Shown piece by piece: positions 8,162 through 18,133 of a stretch of 64,000 nucleotides of DNA. The DNA comes from an uncultured Burkholderiales bacterium (GTDB taxonomy: Bacteria; Pseudomonadota; Gammaproteobacteria; Burkholderiales; Burkholderiaceae_C), in the NCBI GenBank assembly GCA_937873395.1, contig CALMYH010000040.1, positions 38,939 to 102,938 on the forward strand, in the 5' to 3' direction. A program made the translations under genes and the position numbers. A model generated the notes under the pieces. It saw only the letters and a program-made list of their open reading frames with translations. It was not told the DNA's origin and did not search any database. The number at the start of each line of letters is the position of its first letter. Positions within the stretch are counted from its first letter, which is position 1.

Positions 8162-9829
8162 ATGGCACTGGTAGAAGTGAAAGTCCCGGACATCGGCGAC
8201 TTCGACGAAGTGGCAGTCATCGAGCTGCTGGTCAAGGTGGGTGACTCGGTCAAGGCCGAGCAGTCGCTGATCACGGTCGAGAGCGACAAGGCCTCGATGG
8301 AGATCCCGTCGAGCGCGGCGGGGGTGGTGAAGGAACTCAAGGTCAAGCTGGGTGACAAGGTCAGCGAAGGCTCGGTGGTGCTGGTGGTGGAAGCCGCTGG
8401 TGACGCAGCTGCCCCTGCACCGGCCGCTGAGGCCCCTGCCGCCTCGGCACCCGCTCCTGTGGCGACTCCGGTCGCCGCTCCGGTGGCTGCACCGGCAGCC
8501 ACCGGCCCGGTCGAGGTGCGAGTGCCCGACATCGGCGACTTCAAGGATGTCGCCGTCATTGAGGTCTTCGTGAAGCCTGGTGACAGCATCAAGGTGGAAC
8601 AGAGCCTGATCACCGTGGAGTCCGACAAGGCCTCCATGGAGATCCCGTCATCGCACGCCGGCGTGCTCAAGGAGCTCAAGGTCAAGGTGGGCGACAAGGT
8701 CAACATCGGGGATCTGCTGGCCATTCTGGAAGGCGCTGCAGGCGCTGGCGCACCGGTACCGGCCACCGCTGCCCCGGCGACTGTGCCTGCTGCTGCGCCG
8801 GCGGCGGTATCCGCTCCGGTCGCTGCCGCTGTGTCGGCTTCGGCCGCCGCGCCGGCCCACAACCCCACCGCCACCCCGGCGCTGGGCCTGCCGCATGCGT
8901 CGCCTTCCGTCCGCAAGTTCGCCCGCGAACTGGGTGTGCCGCTGGACGAGGTCAAGGGTTCGGGCCCCAAGGGCCGCATCACGGCCGAAGACATCCAGTC
9001 CTTCACCAAGTCGGTCATGGCCGGCAGCCTGCAGACCAAGGCGCAGGCCGCCAAGGCCCCGGCCGCATCCGGTTCCGCTGGCGGTGGCGGCTCCGAGCTG
9101 GGCCTGATCCCCTGGCCCAAGGTGGACTTCGCCAAGTTCGGCCCGATCGAGCGCAAGGAACTGGGCCGCATCAAGAAGATCAGCGGCGCCAACCTGTTGC
9201 GCAACGCCGTGATGATCCCGGCCGTCACCAACCACGACGACGCCGACATCACCGACCTCGAAGCCTTCCGCGTGGCGACCAACAAGGAAAACGAGAAGAG
9301 CGGCATCAAGGTCACGATGCTGGCCTTCCTGATCAAGGCGTCGGTCGCCGCGCTCAAGAAGTTCCCCGAGTTCAACAGCTCGCTGGACGGCGATGCGCTG
9401 GTCTACAAGAACTACTGGCACATCGGTTTTGCGGCCGACACGCCCAACGGCCTGGTCGTGCCCGTCATCAAGGACGCCGACAAGAAGGGCGTGCTGCAGA
9501 TCAGCCAGGAAATGGGTGAACTCGCCAAGAAGGCGCGCGACGGCAAGCTCGGCCCGGCCGACATGTCCGGCGCCACCTTCACCATCTCCAGCCTGGGTGG
9601 CATCGGTGGCCGCTACTTCACGCCCATCATCAACGCGCCCGAAGTCGCCATCCTGGGCGTCTGCAAGAGCCAGATGGAGCCGGTGTGGGACGGCAAGGCT
9701 TTCGTGCCGCGCCTGATGCTGCCGCTGTCGCTGACCTGGGACCACCGCGTGATCGACGGCGCTGCCGCGGCGCGCTTCAACGCCTACCTCGGCCAGATCC
9801 TCGGCGACTTCCGCCGTGTGCTGCTCTAA
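8162..9829 (+). CDS. aceF: dihydrolipoyllysine acetyltransferase (PDH E2), two lipoyl domains
   Basis: This E2 core transfers acetyl groups from lipoyl arms to CoA. Of 555 residues, lipoyl domain 1 covers about 1-78 and lipoyl domain 2 about 117-195, both with the lipoylation motif [12 protein letters not shown]. Ala/Pro-rich linkers separate them. The E1/E3-binding domain begins near 245 ([14 protein letters not shown]) and the catalytic domain spans about 325-555, with the active-site motif [13 protein letters not shown] near 525. The middle gene of aceE-aceF-lpdA, with 15 bases before lpdA. Lipoyl domain 1 is nearly identical to the one fused to the downstream E3. Confidence 0.98.
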   Translation: MALVEVKVPDIGDFDEVAVIELLVKVGDSVKAEQSLITVESDKASMEIPSSAAGVVKELKVKLGDKVSEGSVVLVVEAAGDAAAPAPAAEAPAASAPAPVATPVAAPVAAPAATGPVEVRVPDIGDFKDVAVIEVFVKPGDSIKVEQSLITVESDKASMEIPSSHAGVLKELKVKVGDKVNIGDLLAILEGAAGAGAPVPATAAPATVPAAAPAAVSAPVAAAVSASAAAPAHNPTATPALGLPHASPSVRKFARELGVPLDEVKGSGPKGRITAEDIQSFTKSVMAGSLQTKAQAAKAPAASGSAGGGGSELGLIPWPKVDFAKFGPIERKELGRIKKISGANLLRNAVMIPAVTNHDDADITDLEAFRVATNKENEKSGIKVTMLAFLIKASVAALKKFPEFNSSLDGDALVYKNYWHIGFAADTPNGLVVPVIKDADKKGVLQISQEMGELAKKARDGKLGPADMSGATFTISSLGGIGGRYFTPIINAPEVAILGVCKSQMEPVWDGKAFVPRLMLPLSLTWDHRVIDGAAAARFNAYLGQILGDFRRVLL

Positions 9830-9844
9830 GAAGGGACCCTGAAC

Positions 9845-11668
9845 ATGGCACTCATGGACATCAAGGTTCCCGACATCGGCGACTTCGACGAGGTCGCGGT
9901 CATCGAACTGCTGGTCAAGCCGGGCGACACCGTCAAGGCGGAGCAGAGCCTCATCACGGTCGAGTCCGACAAGGCCTCGATGGAGATCCCGTCTTCGCAC
10001 GCCGGCGTTGTGAAAGAGCTCAAGGTCAAGCTGGGCGACAAGGTCAGCGAAGGCTCGATCGTGCTGGTGCTGGACGCGGAGGGCGCTGCGGCGGCTCCCG
10101 CTCCAGCCGCATCACCTGCGCCTGCAAGTGCACCCGCAGCGGCCCCGGCCGCTGCGTCGGTGGTGGCCCCCACGGCCGCCAGCTACGGCGGCTCGGCCGA
10201 CATCGAATGCGATGTGCTGGTGCTGGGCGCCGGCCCTGGCGGTTATTCGGCCGCCTTCCGCGCTGCGGATCTCGGCCTGAAGGTCGTGATCGTCGAGCGC
10301 TACGCCCAGCTGGGCGGTGTCTGCCTGAACGTGGGCTGCATCCCGTCCAAGGCCTTGCTGCACGTGGCTGCCGTGATGGATGAAGTGAGCCACATGGCGG
10401 ACCTGGGGGTGGAGTTCGGCCGCCCGGTGGTCAACATCGAAAAGCTGCGCGGCCACAAGGAAAAGGTGATCACCAAGCTCACCGGTGGTCTGGCCGCCAT
10501 GGCCAAGATGCGCAAGGTCACCACCGTGCGCGGTTATGGTGCTTTTGTCGGCCCGAACCATGTCGAAGTGGAAGAGACGACCGGCACGGGCCAGGACAAG
10601 ACTGGGACCAAGAAGGTCGTGGCCTTCAAGCGCGCGATCATCGCCGCCGGCTCGCAGGCCGTGCGCCTGCCGTTCTTCCCGCAGGACGATCGCATCGTGG
10701 ACTCGACCGGTGCGCTGGCGCTGAAGGGCGTGCCCAAGAAGATGCTGATCGTCGGCGGCGGCATCATCGGCCTGGAGATGGGCACGGTGTACAGCACGCT
10801 GGGTGCCCGCCTGGACGTTGTCGAGATGATGGACGGCCTGATGCAGGGCGCTGATCGCGACCTGGTGAAGGTCTGGGAAAAGATGAACAAGGGCCGCTTC
10901 GACAACATCATGTTGAAGACCAAGACCGTGGGCGCCACGGCCACGCCCGAAGGCATCCAGGTGCAATTCGAGGGTCTGGATGGCAGCAAGAGCGAAGGCA
11001 CCTACGACCTGGTGCTGCAGGCCGTGGGCCGCACGCCCAACGGCAAGAAAATCGCTGCCGACAAGGCCGGCGTGGCGGTGACCGACCGCGGCTTCATCAA
11101 CGTCGACATCCAGATGCGCACCAACGTGCCGCACATCTTCGCCATCGGCGACATCGTGGGACAGCCCATGCTGGCGCACAAGGCGGTGCACGAGGCGCAC
11201 GTGGCGGCGGAGGTCATCGCCGGTGAACTGCAGGGTAACCAGGAGCTGGCCGCGGCCGCCTTCAACGCCCGCGTGATCCCCAGTGTGGCCTATACCGACC
11301 CCGAGGTGGCCTGGGTGGGTCTGACCGAGGACCAGGCCAAGGCGCAGGGCATCAAGGTGAAGAAGGGCTTGTTCCCGTGGACGGCTTCGGGTCGCGCCAT
11401 TGCCAACGGCCGCGACGAAGGCTTCACCAAGCTGCTGTTCGACGACTCGCCAGAGGCCCATGGCCACGGCAAGATCCTGGGCGGCGGCATGGTGGGCACC
11501 CACGCCGGCGACATGATCGGCGAGATTGCGCTGGCCATCGAAATGGGCGCCGACGCGGTGGACATCGGCAAGACCATCCACCCGCACCCCACACTGGGCG
11601 AAAGCATCGGCATGGCGGCGGAAGTGGCGCACGGGTCGTGTACCGACTTGCCACCGGCCAAGCGGTAA
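9845..11668 (+). CDS. lpdA: dihydrolipoyl dehydrogenase (PDH E3) with N-terminal lipoyl domain
   Basis: E3 reoxidises dihydrolipoyl groups using FAD, a redox disulfide and NAD. The 607-residue chain is longer than the usual 470 because it starts with a lipoyl domain (about 1-78, motif [15 protein letters not shown]) and an Ala/Pro linker. The FAD-binding segment follows ([20 protein letters not shown] near 120), then the redox pair [16 protein letters not shown] near 155-170, the NAD-binding [12 protein letters not shown], and the C-terminal interface HPHPTLGES with the catalytic His. Lipoyl-E3 fusions are known in betaproteobacteria and Neisseria. A second E3 lacking this domain is encoded at 29354-30781 for the 2-oxoglutarate complex. 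A hairpin follows the gene. Confidence 0.97.
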   Translation: MALMDIKVPDIGDFDEVAVIELLVKPGDTVKAEQSLITVESDKASMEIPSSHAGVVKELKVKLGDKVSEGSIVLVLDAEGAAAAPAPAASPAPASAPAAAPAAASVVAPTAASYGGSADIECDVLVLGAGPGGYSAAFRAADLGLKVVIVERYAQLGGVCLNVGCIPSKALLHVAAVMDEVSHMADLGVEFGRPVVNIEKLRGHKEKVITKLTGGLAAMAKMRKVTTVRGYGAFVGPNHVEVEETTGTGQDKTGTKKVVAFKRAIIAAGSQAVRLPFFPQDDRIVDSTGALALKGVPKKMLIVGGGIIGLEMGTVYSTLGARLDVVEMMDGLMQGADRDLVKVWEKMNKGRFDNIMLKTKTVGATATPEGIQVQFEGLDGSKSEGTYDLVLQAVGRTPNGKKIAADKAGVAVTDRGFINVDIQMRTNVPHIFAIGDIVGQPMLAHKAVHEAHVAAEVIAGELQGNQELAAAAFNARVIPSVAYTDPEVAWVGLTEDQAKAQGIKVKKGLFPWTASGRAIANGRDEGFTKLLFDDSPEAHGHGKILGGGMVGTHAGDMIGEIALAIEMGADAVDIGKTIHPHPTLGESIGMAAEVAHGSCTDLPPAKR

Positions 11669-11691
11669 AACGCTTTTGCGCCAAGCAGACT

Positions 11692-11730
11692 GAAGCCCCG
11701 GACGGGAAGCCGTTCGGGGCTTCCTGTTGT
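11692..11730 (+). terminator. hairpin terminator at the end of the PDH operon
   Basis: A perfect 9-bp stem, GAAGCCCCG (11692-11700) with CGGGGCTTC (11715-11723), is followed by the modest pyrimidine stretch CTGTTGT. It lies between lpdA and the convergent nitroreductase gene. The weak T-run lowers confidence that it is intrinsic. Confidence 0.6.
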
Positions 11731-11779
11731 CGCGTCATCATCACCCGTGTCAGGTGACCCCTGACGCTGCGGGTTGGGG

Positions 11780-12436
11780 TCACGCCGGCGGCGCGGGTGG
11801 CCGTCCCACCGTCTGCGTGAGCAGGATCTGCTGATCCGGCGTCAGCTGCATCGCGTGCATCAAGGCGCTGCGGTCGAACCAGGCACGCACCACTGTTGCG
11901 AGACCCGCCGAAGCGCACCACAGGTAGACGTTCTGGGCCATCGCGCCCGCAGCGACCGAGGCAAAGGACTCGCGCGAGGAAGCGGGAACCATCTTCATGC
12001 GGCTGTGGTCGGCGACGAAGATCAGATCCAGCGGTGCGGTGTCCACAAAGTCCTGGTATCCGGTGACCTGGCGCACGTCCTCGGCCTTCATCAGCAGGAG
12101 GGTGTGGCGCGGCGCTTCGTAGCGGTACAGGCCCTGCGGCAAAGCGACGTACAGGTCGACTTCCTGCGCGTTCAGCGCCGAGGGCGCGGTACGGCCGCCG
12201 AGTGAGGTTCGGTTGATGCCTGCCGCGACCCACAGCACATTGGACAGCTCCTGGGGTGTCAGCGCTTCGGGACTGAACTCGCGAGCCGAGTGCCGCCGGC
12301 GCAGCGCCTGCATCAGCGGCAGACCACCCGTTGTATCCGCCGCAGGCAGGGGCAACTCACCCAATGACTCTCCGGCGACAGGCTGGCCATGCAGATGTCC
12401 CAGCATGCCGAGGGCGAGTTTGGTCAGCGTGTTCAT
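11780..12436 (-). CDS. nitroreductase family protein (SagB/ThcOx-like)
   Basis: A 218-residue predicted FMN-dependent oxidoreductase. RRRHSAREFSPEAL near residues 45-60 is the FMN-phosphate-binding Arg region of nitroreductases. LSNVLWVAAGINR and TAPSALNAQEVDLYVALPQG resemble the SagB/ThcOx subgroup, and ASVAAGAMAQNVYLWCASAG is the family's later conserved helix. The short hydrophobic N-terminus (MNTLTKLALGMLG) could be a weak signal, but this is unclear. ATG at 12436 was chosen because it gives the family length; an upstream start would add 29 atypical residues. It stands alone, convergent with lpdA, without cyclodehydratase or peptide genes, so a role in peptide modification is not supported. 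Substrate unknown. Confidence 0.82.
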   Translation of the reverse strand: MNTLTKLALGMLGHLHGQPVAGESLGELPLPAADTTGGLPLMQALRRRHSAREFSPEALTPQELSNVLWVAAGINRTSLGGRTAPSALNAQEVDLYVALPQGLYRYEAPRHTLLLMKAEDVRQVTGYQDFVDTAPLDLIFVADHSRMKMVPASSRESFASVAAGAMAQNVYLWCASAGLATVVRAWFDRSALMHAMQLTPDQQILLTQTVGRPPAPPA

Positions 12437-12633
12437 GGGCGATGCTCCGAAGGGATATCGACGGGTGAAGGGGCCCACCTGGCCCTGAACTCCACCGCTT
12501 CTTATGTTCGAGGAGCCGGGCAAGGATGATCGAAACTGTGGTGGGTCTGAACCCTATCAAAGGCTGTTTGATCAGACAAGCAGGTAGCCCGAGCTTTTCA
12601 TGCGAACGACGGGTTACCCGAAGCTGCCCCTGT

Positions 12634-12652
12634 ACCGCTGCGGAGCAGCGGT
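12634..12652. other. short perfect hairpin upstream of msrP
   Basis: ACCGCTGC-GGA-GCAGCGGT is an 8-bp perfect stem with a 3-base loop, followed by TTATTGTGTTT, about 50 bases before msrP. It may be a weak terminator or an mRNA leader structure. The remainder of 12437-12703 shows no gene and must hold the divergent nitroreductase and msrP promoters. Confidence 0.5.
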
Positions 12653-12703
12653 TATTGTGTTTGTGCCAAACTGGGGACCGAGTTCAGTTTCAGGAGTGTT
12701 GCC

Positions 12704-13696
12704 GTGATCATCCGAAACGCCGCGTCCGGATTCATCCACCCCGTTGCCAGCGACATCACACCCAGGCAGGCCTACCTCAGCCGTCGGCAGTGGATGCTTT
12801 CGGCGGCAGCGGGCGCCACCCTGGCCTCGACCATGGCCTGGGCGCCACCGGCCCGCGCTGCCACGGCGGCACCCGGTGTGCTGTCACCGCTGAAGGGGCG
12901 TGCCAGTGCGGTCGATGGCGCCCGTACCCTCGAAAAGATCACCCCCTACAAGGATGCGACCTCGTACAACAACTTCTACGAGTTCGGCATGGACAAGTCC
13001 GACCCGGCGCGCCATGCGCACCGCATGAAGGTCCGTCCCTGGACCGTGTCGGTGGAAGGCCTGGTGGGAAAACCGCGTGTTTTCGACCTGGAAGACCTGC
13101 TCAAGCTGTCCCCGATGGAGGAGCGCATCTACCGGATGCGGTGTGTCGAAGGCTGGTCCATGGTGATTCCCTGGGTCGGCTACTCGCTCTCGCACCTGAT
13201 CGAGGCAGTGCAGCCGCTGGGCAGCGCCAGGTACATCGAGTTCCACACCCTGGTGGACCCCGAGACCATGCCGGGTGTGCGCGCGCGCATCCTCGACTGG
13301 CCCTATGTGGAAGGCCTTCGGCTCGATGAAGCCCGGCACCCGTTGACCCTGCTCACCTTCGGCATGTACGGCGAGGTGCTGCCGAACCAGAACGGAGCAC
13401 CCGTGCGCATGGTGATTCCCTGGAAATACGGATTCAAGAGCGGCAAGTCCGTGGTCCGCATCCGCTTTGTCGAGCAGCAGCCGGCGACCTCATGGGTGAA
13501 GTCGGCGCCCGACGAGTATGGGTTCTATTCCAACGTCAATCCGGATGTGCATCACCCGCGCTGGAGCCAGGCGACCGAGCGCCGGATAGGCGAGGGCGGT
13601 TTGACCGCTCGCCGGCACAGGACCCAGCTGTTCAATGGCTACGAGGCCCAGGTCGGCCAGTTGTACGCGGGCATGGACCTGCGCCGCTCCTTCTGA
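12704..13696 (+). CDS. msrP: protein-methionine-sulfoxide reductase catalytic subunit MsrP
   Basis: MsrP (YedY) is a periplasmic molybdopterin enzyme that reduces oxidised methionines in envelope proteins, with electrons from MsrQ. The 330 residues begin with a twin-arginine signal ([17 protein letters not shown] near 26-42, cleavage after PARA). The cofactor-ligating Cys lies in [40 protein letters not shown] is also characteristic of the family. The start is GTG. msrQ follows after 20 bases, the standard msrPQ operon. No hypochlorite-sensing two-component genes adjoin it, unlike in E. coli. Confidence 0.96.
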   Translation: MIIRNAASGFIHPVASDITPRQAYLSRRQWMLSAAAGATLASTMAWAPPARAATAAPGVLSPLKGRASAVDGARTLEKITPYKDATSYNNFYEFGMDKSDPARHAHRMKVRPWTVSVEGLVGKPRVFDLEDLLKLSPMEERIYRMRCVEGWSMVIPWVGYSLSHLIEAVQPLGSARYIEFHTLVDPETMPGVRARILDWPYVEGLRLDEARHPLTLLTFGMYGEVLPNQNGAPVRMVIPWKYGFKSGKSVVRIRFVEQQPATSWVKSAPDEYGFYSNVNPDVHHPRWSQATERRIGEGGLTARRHRTQLFNGYEAQVGQLYAGMDLRRSF

Positions 13697-13716
13697 GCCC
13701 GGGCAGCGGCAGGCCG

Positions 13717-14328
13717 ATGCGGCTCAGGCGGGTCAAGCCGTTTCTGCTGGCGCTTGCAGGTGCGCCGGCCCTTTGGCTGTGGTTCGCGGCGCTGACCGAC
13801 CGGCTGGGGGCCAATCCGGCCGAGGCCCTGATTCGCGGTCTCGGGGAGTGGACCCTGATCATGCTTTGCCTGACCTTGTCCATCACACCACTGAGGCAAT
13901 GGACCGGGCGTCCTGAATGGGCCTTGCTGCGCAGAGGTCTGGGCCTGTGGAGTTTTGCCTATGCGGTGCAGCACTTCACCGTGTACTTGTGGCTGGACAT
14001 GGAGTGGGGCCTGGCCCAGACCTGGGCCGATGTGCTTCAGAGGCCCTTCATCCTGGTGGGCAGCCTGGCCGTGCTGCTCATGCTGCCCCTGGCGGCCACC
14101 TCCTTCAACGGTGCCGTGAAGAGGCTGGGTGCCACGCGCTGGAAGCGTCTGCATGCCAGCGTCCATCTGATCGCTGCGCTTGCCCTGCTTCACTTCTTCT
14201 GGATGCGCAGCGGAAAGAGCGATTACGCCGACGTGCTGTTCTTCGCGTTGGTCCTGAGCCTGCTCTGGGCCTTGCGCTTGTTGCGGCGGTGGAAAAAATC
14301 GGGGTCCCAGACCTCGTCCCCTTCCTGA
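13717..14328 (+). CDS. msrQ: heme-binding membrane subunit MsrQ
   Basis: MsrQ (YedZ) is the b-type heme inner-membrane protein that passes electrons from the quinone pool to MsrP. The 203-residue product has about six transmembrane segments and belongs to the ferric reductase-like fold. Candidate heme-ligand histidines are in AVQHFTVYLW, RLHASVHLIAALALLHFFW. ATG at 13717 was selected, 20 bases after the msrP stop; a longer frame overlaps msrP and lacks homology. The C-terminus is basic (RRWKKSG). Confidence 0.93.
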   Translation: MRLRRVKPFLLALAGAPALWLWFAALTDRLGANPAEALIRGLGEWTLIMLCLTLSITPLRQWTGRPEWALLRRGLGLWSFAYAVQHFTVYLWLDMEWGLAQTWADVLQRPFILVGSLAVLLMLPLAATSFNGAVKRLGATRWKRLHASVHLIAALALLHFFWMRSGKSDYADVLFFALVLSLLWALRLLRRWKKSGSQTSSPS

Positions 14329-14732
14329 TCCGGAGTCTTCCTCCGGTCGGGCGAGCGAGCGGGTCCTATCGTATTTCCCACAAGCAGACCGGTGGACTCC
14401 ATCCTCAGGTGGGGGGGCCATGCTAGGCGGATGGTGCACGATCATCGGATTACAAAGACAAGCCATTGAAAGGTCTTGTTTCAATTGCTCTGCCAATTGC
14501 CCCCCAACGGCTGCCTTCGGTCAGAAAGGTGCTTGGCCTGTCGTCCGCCTACATGACACTTCGCGCCGGATGGAACACAGATCCTGATGCCGTGAAGTGT
14601 TCATCGTCAGGCTCATCAGAGGGTGCCGTGTGGACCAGCCGGTATACAGCTGACGCGCCTTGTGAGCGGCGTGGCATGCGCCGCATCTGTCGTTTGTAAC
14701 GTCATTGTCACGCCACCTTTGTTGGAGGGCTC
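14329..14732. other. 404-base non-coding leader before the DUF1800 gene
   Basis: No convincing gene is visible. The region is less GC-rich than its neighbours. It contains two CAATTG palindromes 12 bases apart (14482-14487 and 14494-14499), and a ribosome site GGAGGG shortly before the DUF1800 start. It probably holds the promoter of the DUF1800/DUF1501 operon. No tRNA or terminator with a T-run was seen. Confidence 0.5.
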
Positions 14733-16478
14733 ATGGATTCCCATTCACTGCCTGATGCCCGGAAGACTTGCAGCCGGGCGCGGTCTTTGTCCTGGCGCCT
14801 GCTCACCGGCTCATTGCTACTGGCTTTGGCAGCGTGCGGCGGCGGGGAAGACAGCAACGCCAACCGCCATTCCTCCGCTGACCTGGGCCTGATGACGCCT
14901 GCGGCCGCGTCACGTTTCCTTCACCAGGCCACCTTTGGTGCCACGGAACAGGACATCGCCGACGTGCAGCAGGTGGGCTACCGAACCTGGGTCGAAGAGC
15001 AATTCGCCGTGCCCCTCAACCCCAACGGGTACCTGAACCACCTGGTGGCCCGAGGGGACAACGGCGGCAATGGCAATCATTTCATTGAGGCGTTCTGGAA
15101 ACACGCGGTCTCAGCGGACGACCAGTTGCGTCAACGCGTGGCCTTCGCCCTGTCGCAGATCTTCGTGATTTCGTTCAACGAACCGGAGGTGGCGAGATTC
15201 CCTCGGGGTGTCGCGTCCTATTACGACACGCTGGTCCGGCACTCGTTCGGAAATTTCCGCGACCTCCTCGAGGACGTGTCGCTGCACCCGATGATGGGCC
15301 TGTACCTGACGCATCTGCGCAACCGCAAGGAGGACCCTGCCAGCGGCCGTCTGCCGGACGAGAACTATGCGCGCGAGGTGATGCAACTGTTCACCATCGG
15401 ATTGAACCAGCTCAACCTGGATGGCACACCGCGCCGGGTCAACGGCCAGCCGGTCCCGACCTACTCTTCGGAAGATGTTTCGGAGCTTGCCAAGGTCTTC
15501 ACCGGATGGAGCTGGGCCGGGCCCGATCTGGACGAGGCCCGCTTCAACGGGCAGCGCAATCCTGCAGCCAGTGCCACGCGCTCAATGCAAAGCTACGCGC
15601 ATCACCACTCCACGTCGCCCAAGCGCTTCCTGGGTGTCAATGTCCCGGCTCAGAACCGGCCCGAGCCCGAGGTGAGTTTGCGTCTGGCCATGAACACGCT
15701 GTTCAACCATCCGAATGTCGGCCCTTTCATCTGCCATCAGCTCATCCAGCGGCTCGTGACCAGCAACCCGCGCCCAGGTCACGTCGAACGTTGTGCCCGC
15801 GCTTTCAACGGACAGGGCGGTACGCCGCGAGGTGACATGAAGGCCGTGATCCGGGCCATCCTGCTTGACAGCGACGCCCGTCTGCCGTCGGCCAGCAATA
15901 CCGACGGCAAGCTGCGCGAACCGGTGCTTCGGATGGCGAATTTTCTTCGGGCTTTCGAGGCGCGCTCGCAGTCCGGCAACTTCACCGGCATCGGTAACAC
16001 CAGCAACCCCGAGAACAGCCTGGGCCAGACACCCATGCATTCGAATTCGGTTTTCAACTTCTTTCGACCAGGTTACGTTCCTCCGAATTCCGAGCTGGCG
16101 GCGCGAAATCTGAATGCACCTGAAATGCAGCTGGTCCACGAAGTTTCCGTGGCCGGGTACCTCAACTTCATGCACACCCGGCTGACCATTGACAACAACC
16201 GCGATGTGCGGCACGGCTATGGCCGTGAACTCGCATTGGCCTCTGATCCTGCGGCATTGGTGGATCGCCTGAATCTGTTGCTCACCGGCGGTCAATTGGG
16301 CGCACAGTCCCGGACACTGGTGGTCGAGGCGGTGTCCTCACGTGCAGTGCCCGCTCCCACCCGAAACAGCTCGGGAGCCATCACGAACCAGAGCACGATC
16401 GACAACGCCTTGCGCGACCGGGTCTACATCGCCGTGCTGCTGACCATGGCCGCCCCCGAATACTTGGCACAGAAGTGA
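14733..16478 (+). CDS. DUF1800 family lipoprotein
   Basis: A 581-residue protein of the DUF1800 family, function unknown. The N-terminus is a lipoprotein signal, LLTGSLLLALAAC, with the lipid-modified Cys near residue 35 followed by GGGED, so it is probably anchored to the outer membrane. Family features include AAASRFLHQATFGATEQDI near 55, DENYAREVMQLFTIGLNQL near 210, VFTGWSW, and PMHSNSVFNFFRPGYVPP near 430. It lies 14 bases before a DUF1501 gene; the two families commonly occur as a pair. No catalytic motif is evident. The TTGGAGGG ribosome site supports this start. Confidence 0.9.
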   Translation: MDSHSLPDARKTCSRARSLSWRLLTGSLLLALAACGGGEDSNANRHSSADLGLMTPAAASRFLHQATFGATEQDIADVQQVGYRTWVEEQFAVPLNPNGYLNHLVARGDNGGNGNHFIEAFWKHAVSADDQLRQRVAFALSQIFVISFNEPEVARFPRGVASYYDTLVRHSFGNFRDLLEDVSLHPMMGLYLTHLRNRKEDPASGRLPDENYAREVMQLFTIGLNQLNLDGTPRRVNGQPVPTYSSEDVSELAKVFTGWSWAGPDLDEARFNGQRNPAASATRSMQSYAHHHSTSPKRFLGVNVPAQNRPEPEVSLRLAMNTLFNHPNVGPFICHQLIQRLVTSNPRPGHVERCARAFNGQGGTPRGDMKAVIRAILLDSDARLPSASNTDGKLREPVLRMANFLRAFEARSQSGNFTGIGNTSNPENSLGQTPMHSNSVFNFFRPGYVPPNSELAARNLNAPEMQLVHEVSVAGYLNFMHTRLTIDNNRDVRHGYGRELALASDPAALVDRLNLLLTGGQLGAQSRTLVVEAVSSRAVPAPTRNSSGAITNQSTIDNALRDRVYIAVLLTMAAPEYLAQK

Positions 16479-16492
16479 GAAGGAGTCCGATC

Positions 16493-17980
16493 ATGTCCCG
16501 TCACGATGCCTCCCGACGCGAGTTTCTCCGGCATGCGGCCATGCTGTCCGGCGCGGCAGGTGCCGCTGCCGCACCACTCGCCCTCAACTTGATGGCCATG
16601 AGCACGGCGGCAGCACAGACCAGCGACTACCGTGCCATCGTCTGCCTGTTCCTGTTTGGCGGCAACGACGCTGCCAACATGGTGCTTGCCACCGACACCG
16701 AGTCCTGGGCCCAGTACGTCAGCGCCCGACAGAGGGATCCGGATCCTCTGGCGCTGCGTCCCGCCGGAACTCCCCCCAACGACGCTGCGGTGGCCGGCTC
16801 GCCCGACGCATTGGGCGGGATTCTTCCCATCAGCCCCGCGAATGGCGTCTCTTCCGCGCAGAACGTCGGGCGGACGTTCGCCCTGCATCCCTCCATGTCG
16901 GCGGTGCAAGGACTGTTCGCGTCGGGCCGTTTGTCGATCGTGGCCAACGTCGGCCCCCTTGTTGAACCGATTGCCCACCGGGACGAATTCAGGATTCGGC
17001 GTCGTCCACCTCAGATCGAGTCGCACAACGATCAGCAGTACCTGTGGCAGGCGCTCGCCGCGGAAGGTGCTCGCACAGGATGGGGCGGTAGGCTGGGCGA
17101 CATGCTGGCTTCCCGCAACAGCAACACACTGTTCACCAACATCTCCGCATCGGGCAACGCCGTGTTCCTGGCCGGTCAGCAGACGTTCCAGTATCAGGTC
17201 AGTGGCAACAACGGTGCCACCGCCATCGGGGGGCTGACAGGTCAGTTGTTCGGTTCATCTGCCGCCGCACAGAACTTCGAAAAACTGATCAGAGGAGAGG
17301 GCAGCCAGCATCTGATCGCCCGGGACTACGCAGCGATCACCGGTCGCTCCATCGACGCGCAGGCCGCCTTCTCGGAGGCCTTCAACGCGACCGCCTCCCG
17401 CGTGCCGCCGCCCGACGGCTACCTCAATCCCCAGAACCGCCAGGTGGCGAACAATGGCCTGGCCACCCAGCTGCGCACGGTGCTGCGCACCATGGCGGCG
17501 CGCGAGCAACTGGGCACCCGCCGCCAGATCTTTTTCGTCAGCATCGGCGGCTTCGACACCCACGACTTCCAGAACGGCAACCACGCCCGCCTCATGGCCC
17601 AGATTTCGCATGCGTTGGGTTACTTCGACGAGCAGGTGACGGCGCTGGGGCTGCGCGACAACGTCACGCTGTTCACCGCCTCCGATTTCGGCAGAACCTT
17701 TGACAGCAACGGCAATGGCACCGACCATGCCTGGGGGGCCCACCATTTCGTTTACGGCGGAGCCGGATTGCGGGGCGGGCAGATCTTTGGCCGATTCCCC
17801 GAATATGGCTTCAGGCACGCCGACTCCTACGGCAACCGGGGCAACTGGATTCCCCAGATCGCCGTGGATCAGTTTGGGGCCACCCTGGGCCGCTGGTTCG
17901 GTGTCGGCGACAGCGATCTCAACAGGATCTTCCCGAATCTGGGCAACTTCGAGAGGCGCAACCTGGGCATCTACGGCTGA
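16493..17980 (+). CDS. DUF1501 family Tat-exported protein
   Basis: A 495-residue DUF1501 protein; the family is placed in the alkaline phosphatase/sulfatase-like superfamily, though its activity is unknown. It begins with a twin-arginine signal, SRREFLRHAAMLSGAAGAAA, with likely cleavage after STAAAQ. Probable metal-site motifs are FLFGGNDAANM near 55, IGGFDTHDFQNGNH near 355, and SDFGRTFDSNGNGTDHAWG near 400. No CxPxR sulfatase formylglycine motif is seen. ATG at 16493 has a GAAGGAG ribosome site. The gene forms an operon with DUF1800 and ends at a strong terminator, so the two form one transcription unit. Confidence 0.9.
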   Translation: MSRHDASRREFLRHAAMLSGAAGAAAAPLALNLMAMSTAAAQTSDYRAIVCLFLFGGNDAANMVLATDTESWAQYVSARQRDPDPLALRPAGTPPNDAAVAGSPDALGGILPISPANGVSSAQNVGRTFALHPSMSAVQGLFASGRLSIVANVGPLVEPIAHRDEFRIRRRPPQIESHNDQQYLWQALAAEGARTGWGGRLGDMLASRNSNTLFTNISASGNAVFLAGQQTFQYQVSGNNGATAIGGLTGQLFGSSAAAQNFEKLIRGEGSQHLIARDYAAITGRSIDAQAAFSEAFNATASRVPPPDGYLNPQNRQVANNGLATQLRTVLRTMAAREQLGTRRQIFFVSIGGFDTHDFQNGNHARLMAQISHALGYFDEQVTALGLRDNVTLFTASDFGRTFDSNGNGTDHAWGAHHFVYGGAGLRGGQIFGRFPEYGFRHADSYGNRGNWIPQIAVDQFGATLGRWFGVGDSDLNRIFPNLGNFERRNLGIYG

Positions 17981-17999
17981 GGATCCAAGGGGGGTGCAG

Positions 18000-18035
18000 G
18001 CCTGCCGGCGCGACCGCCCGGCAGGCTTTTTTTTT
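18000..18035 (+). terminator. rho-independent terminator after the DUF1501 gene
   Basis: A perfect 9-bp stem, GCCTGCCGG (18000-18008) with CCGGCAGGC (18018-18026), is followed by nine T residues. It cleanly ends the DUF1800/DUF1501 unit before the SulP gene. Confidence 0.93.
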
Positions 18036-18133
18036 CGCCCGATCGACTGGCGCTCGGGTCTATGCAGCCGACCATGCCAAAATGACCGTCGAGGAGACAG
18101 AGGCGAGTACGCCGAAAAAGCAAGCCAAAGGCC

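Noticed and set aside
11780-12436. Nitroreductase as part of a peptide natural-product (thiazole/oxazole) cluster
   Set aside because: The SagB/ThcOx resemblance suggested it, but there is no cyclodehydratase, precursor peptide or transporter nearby.
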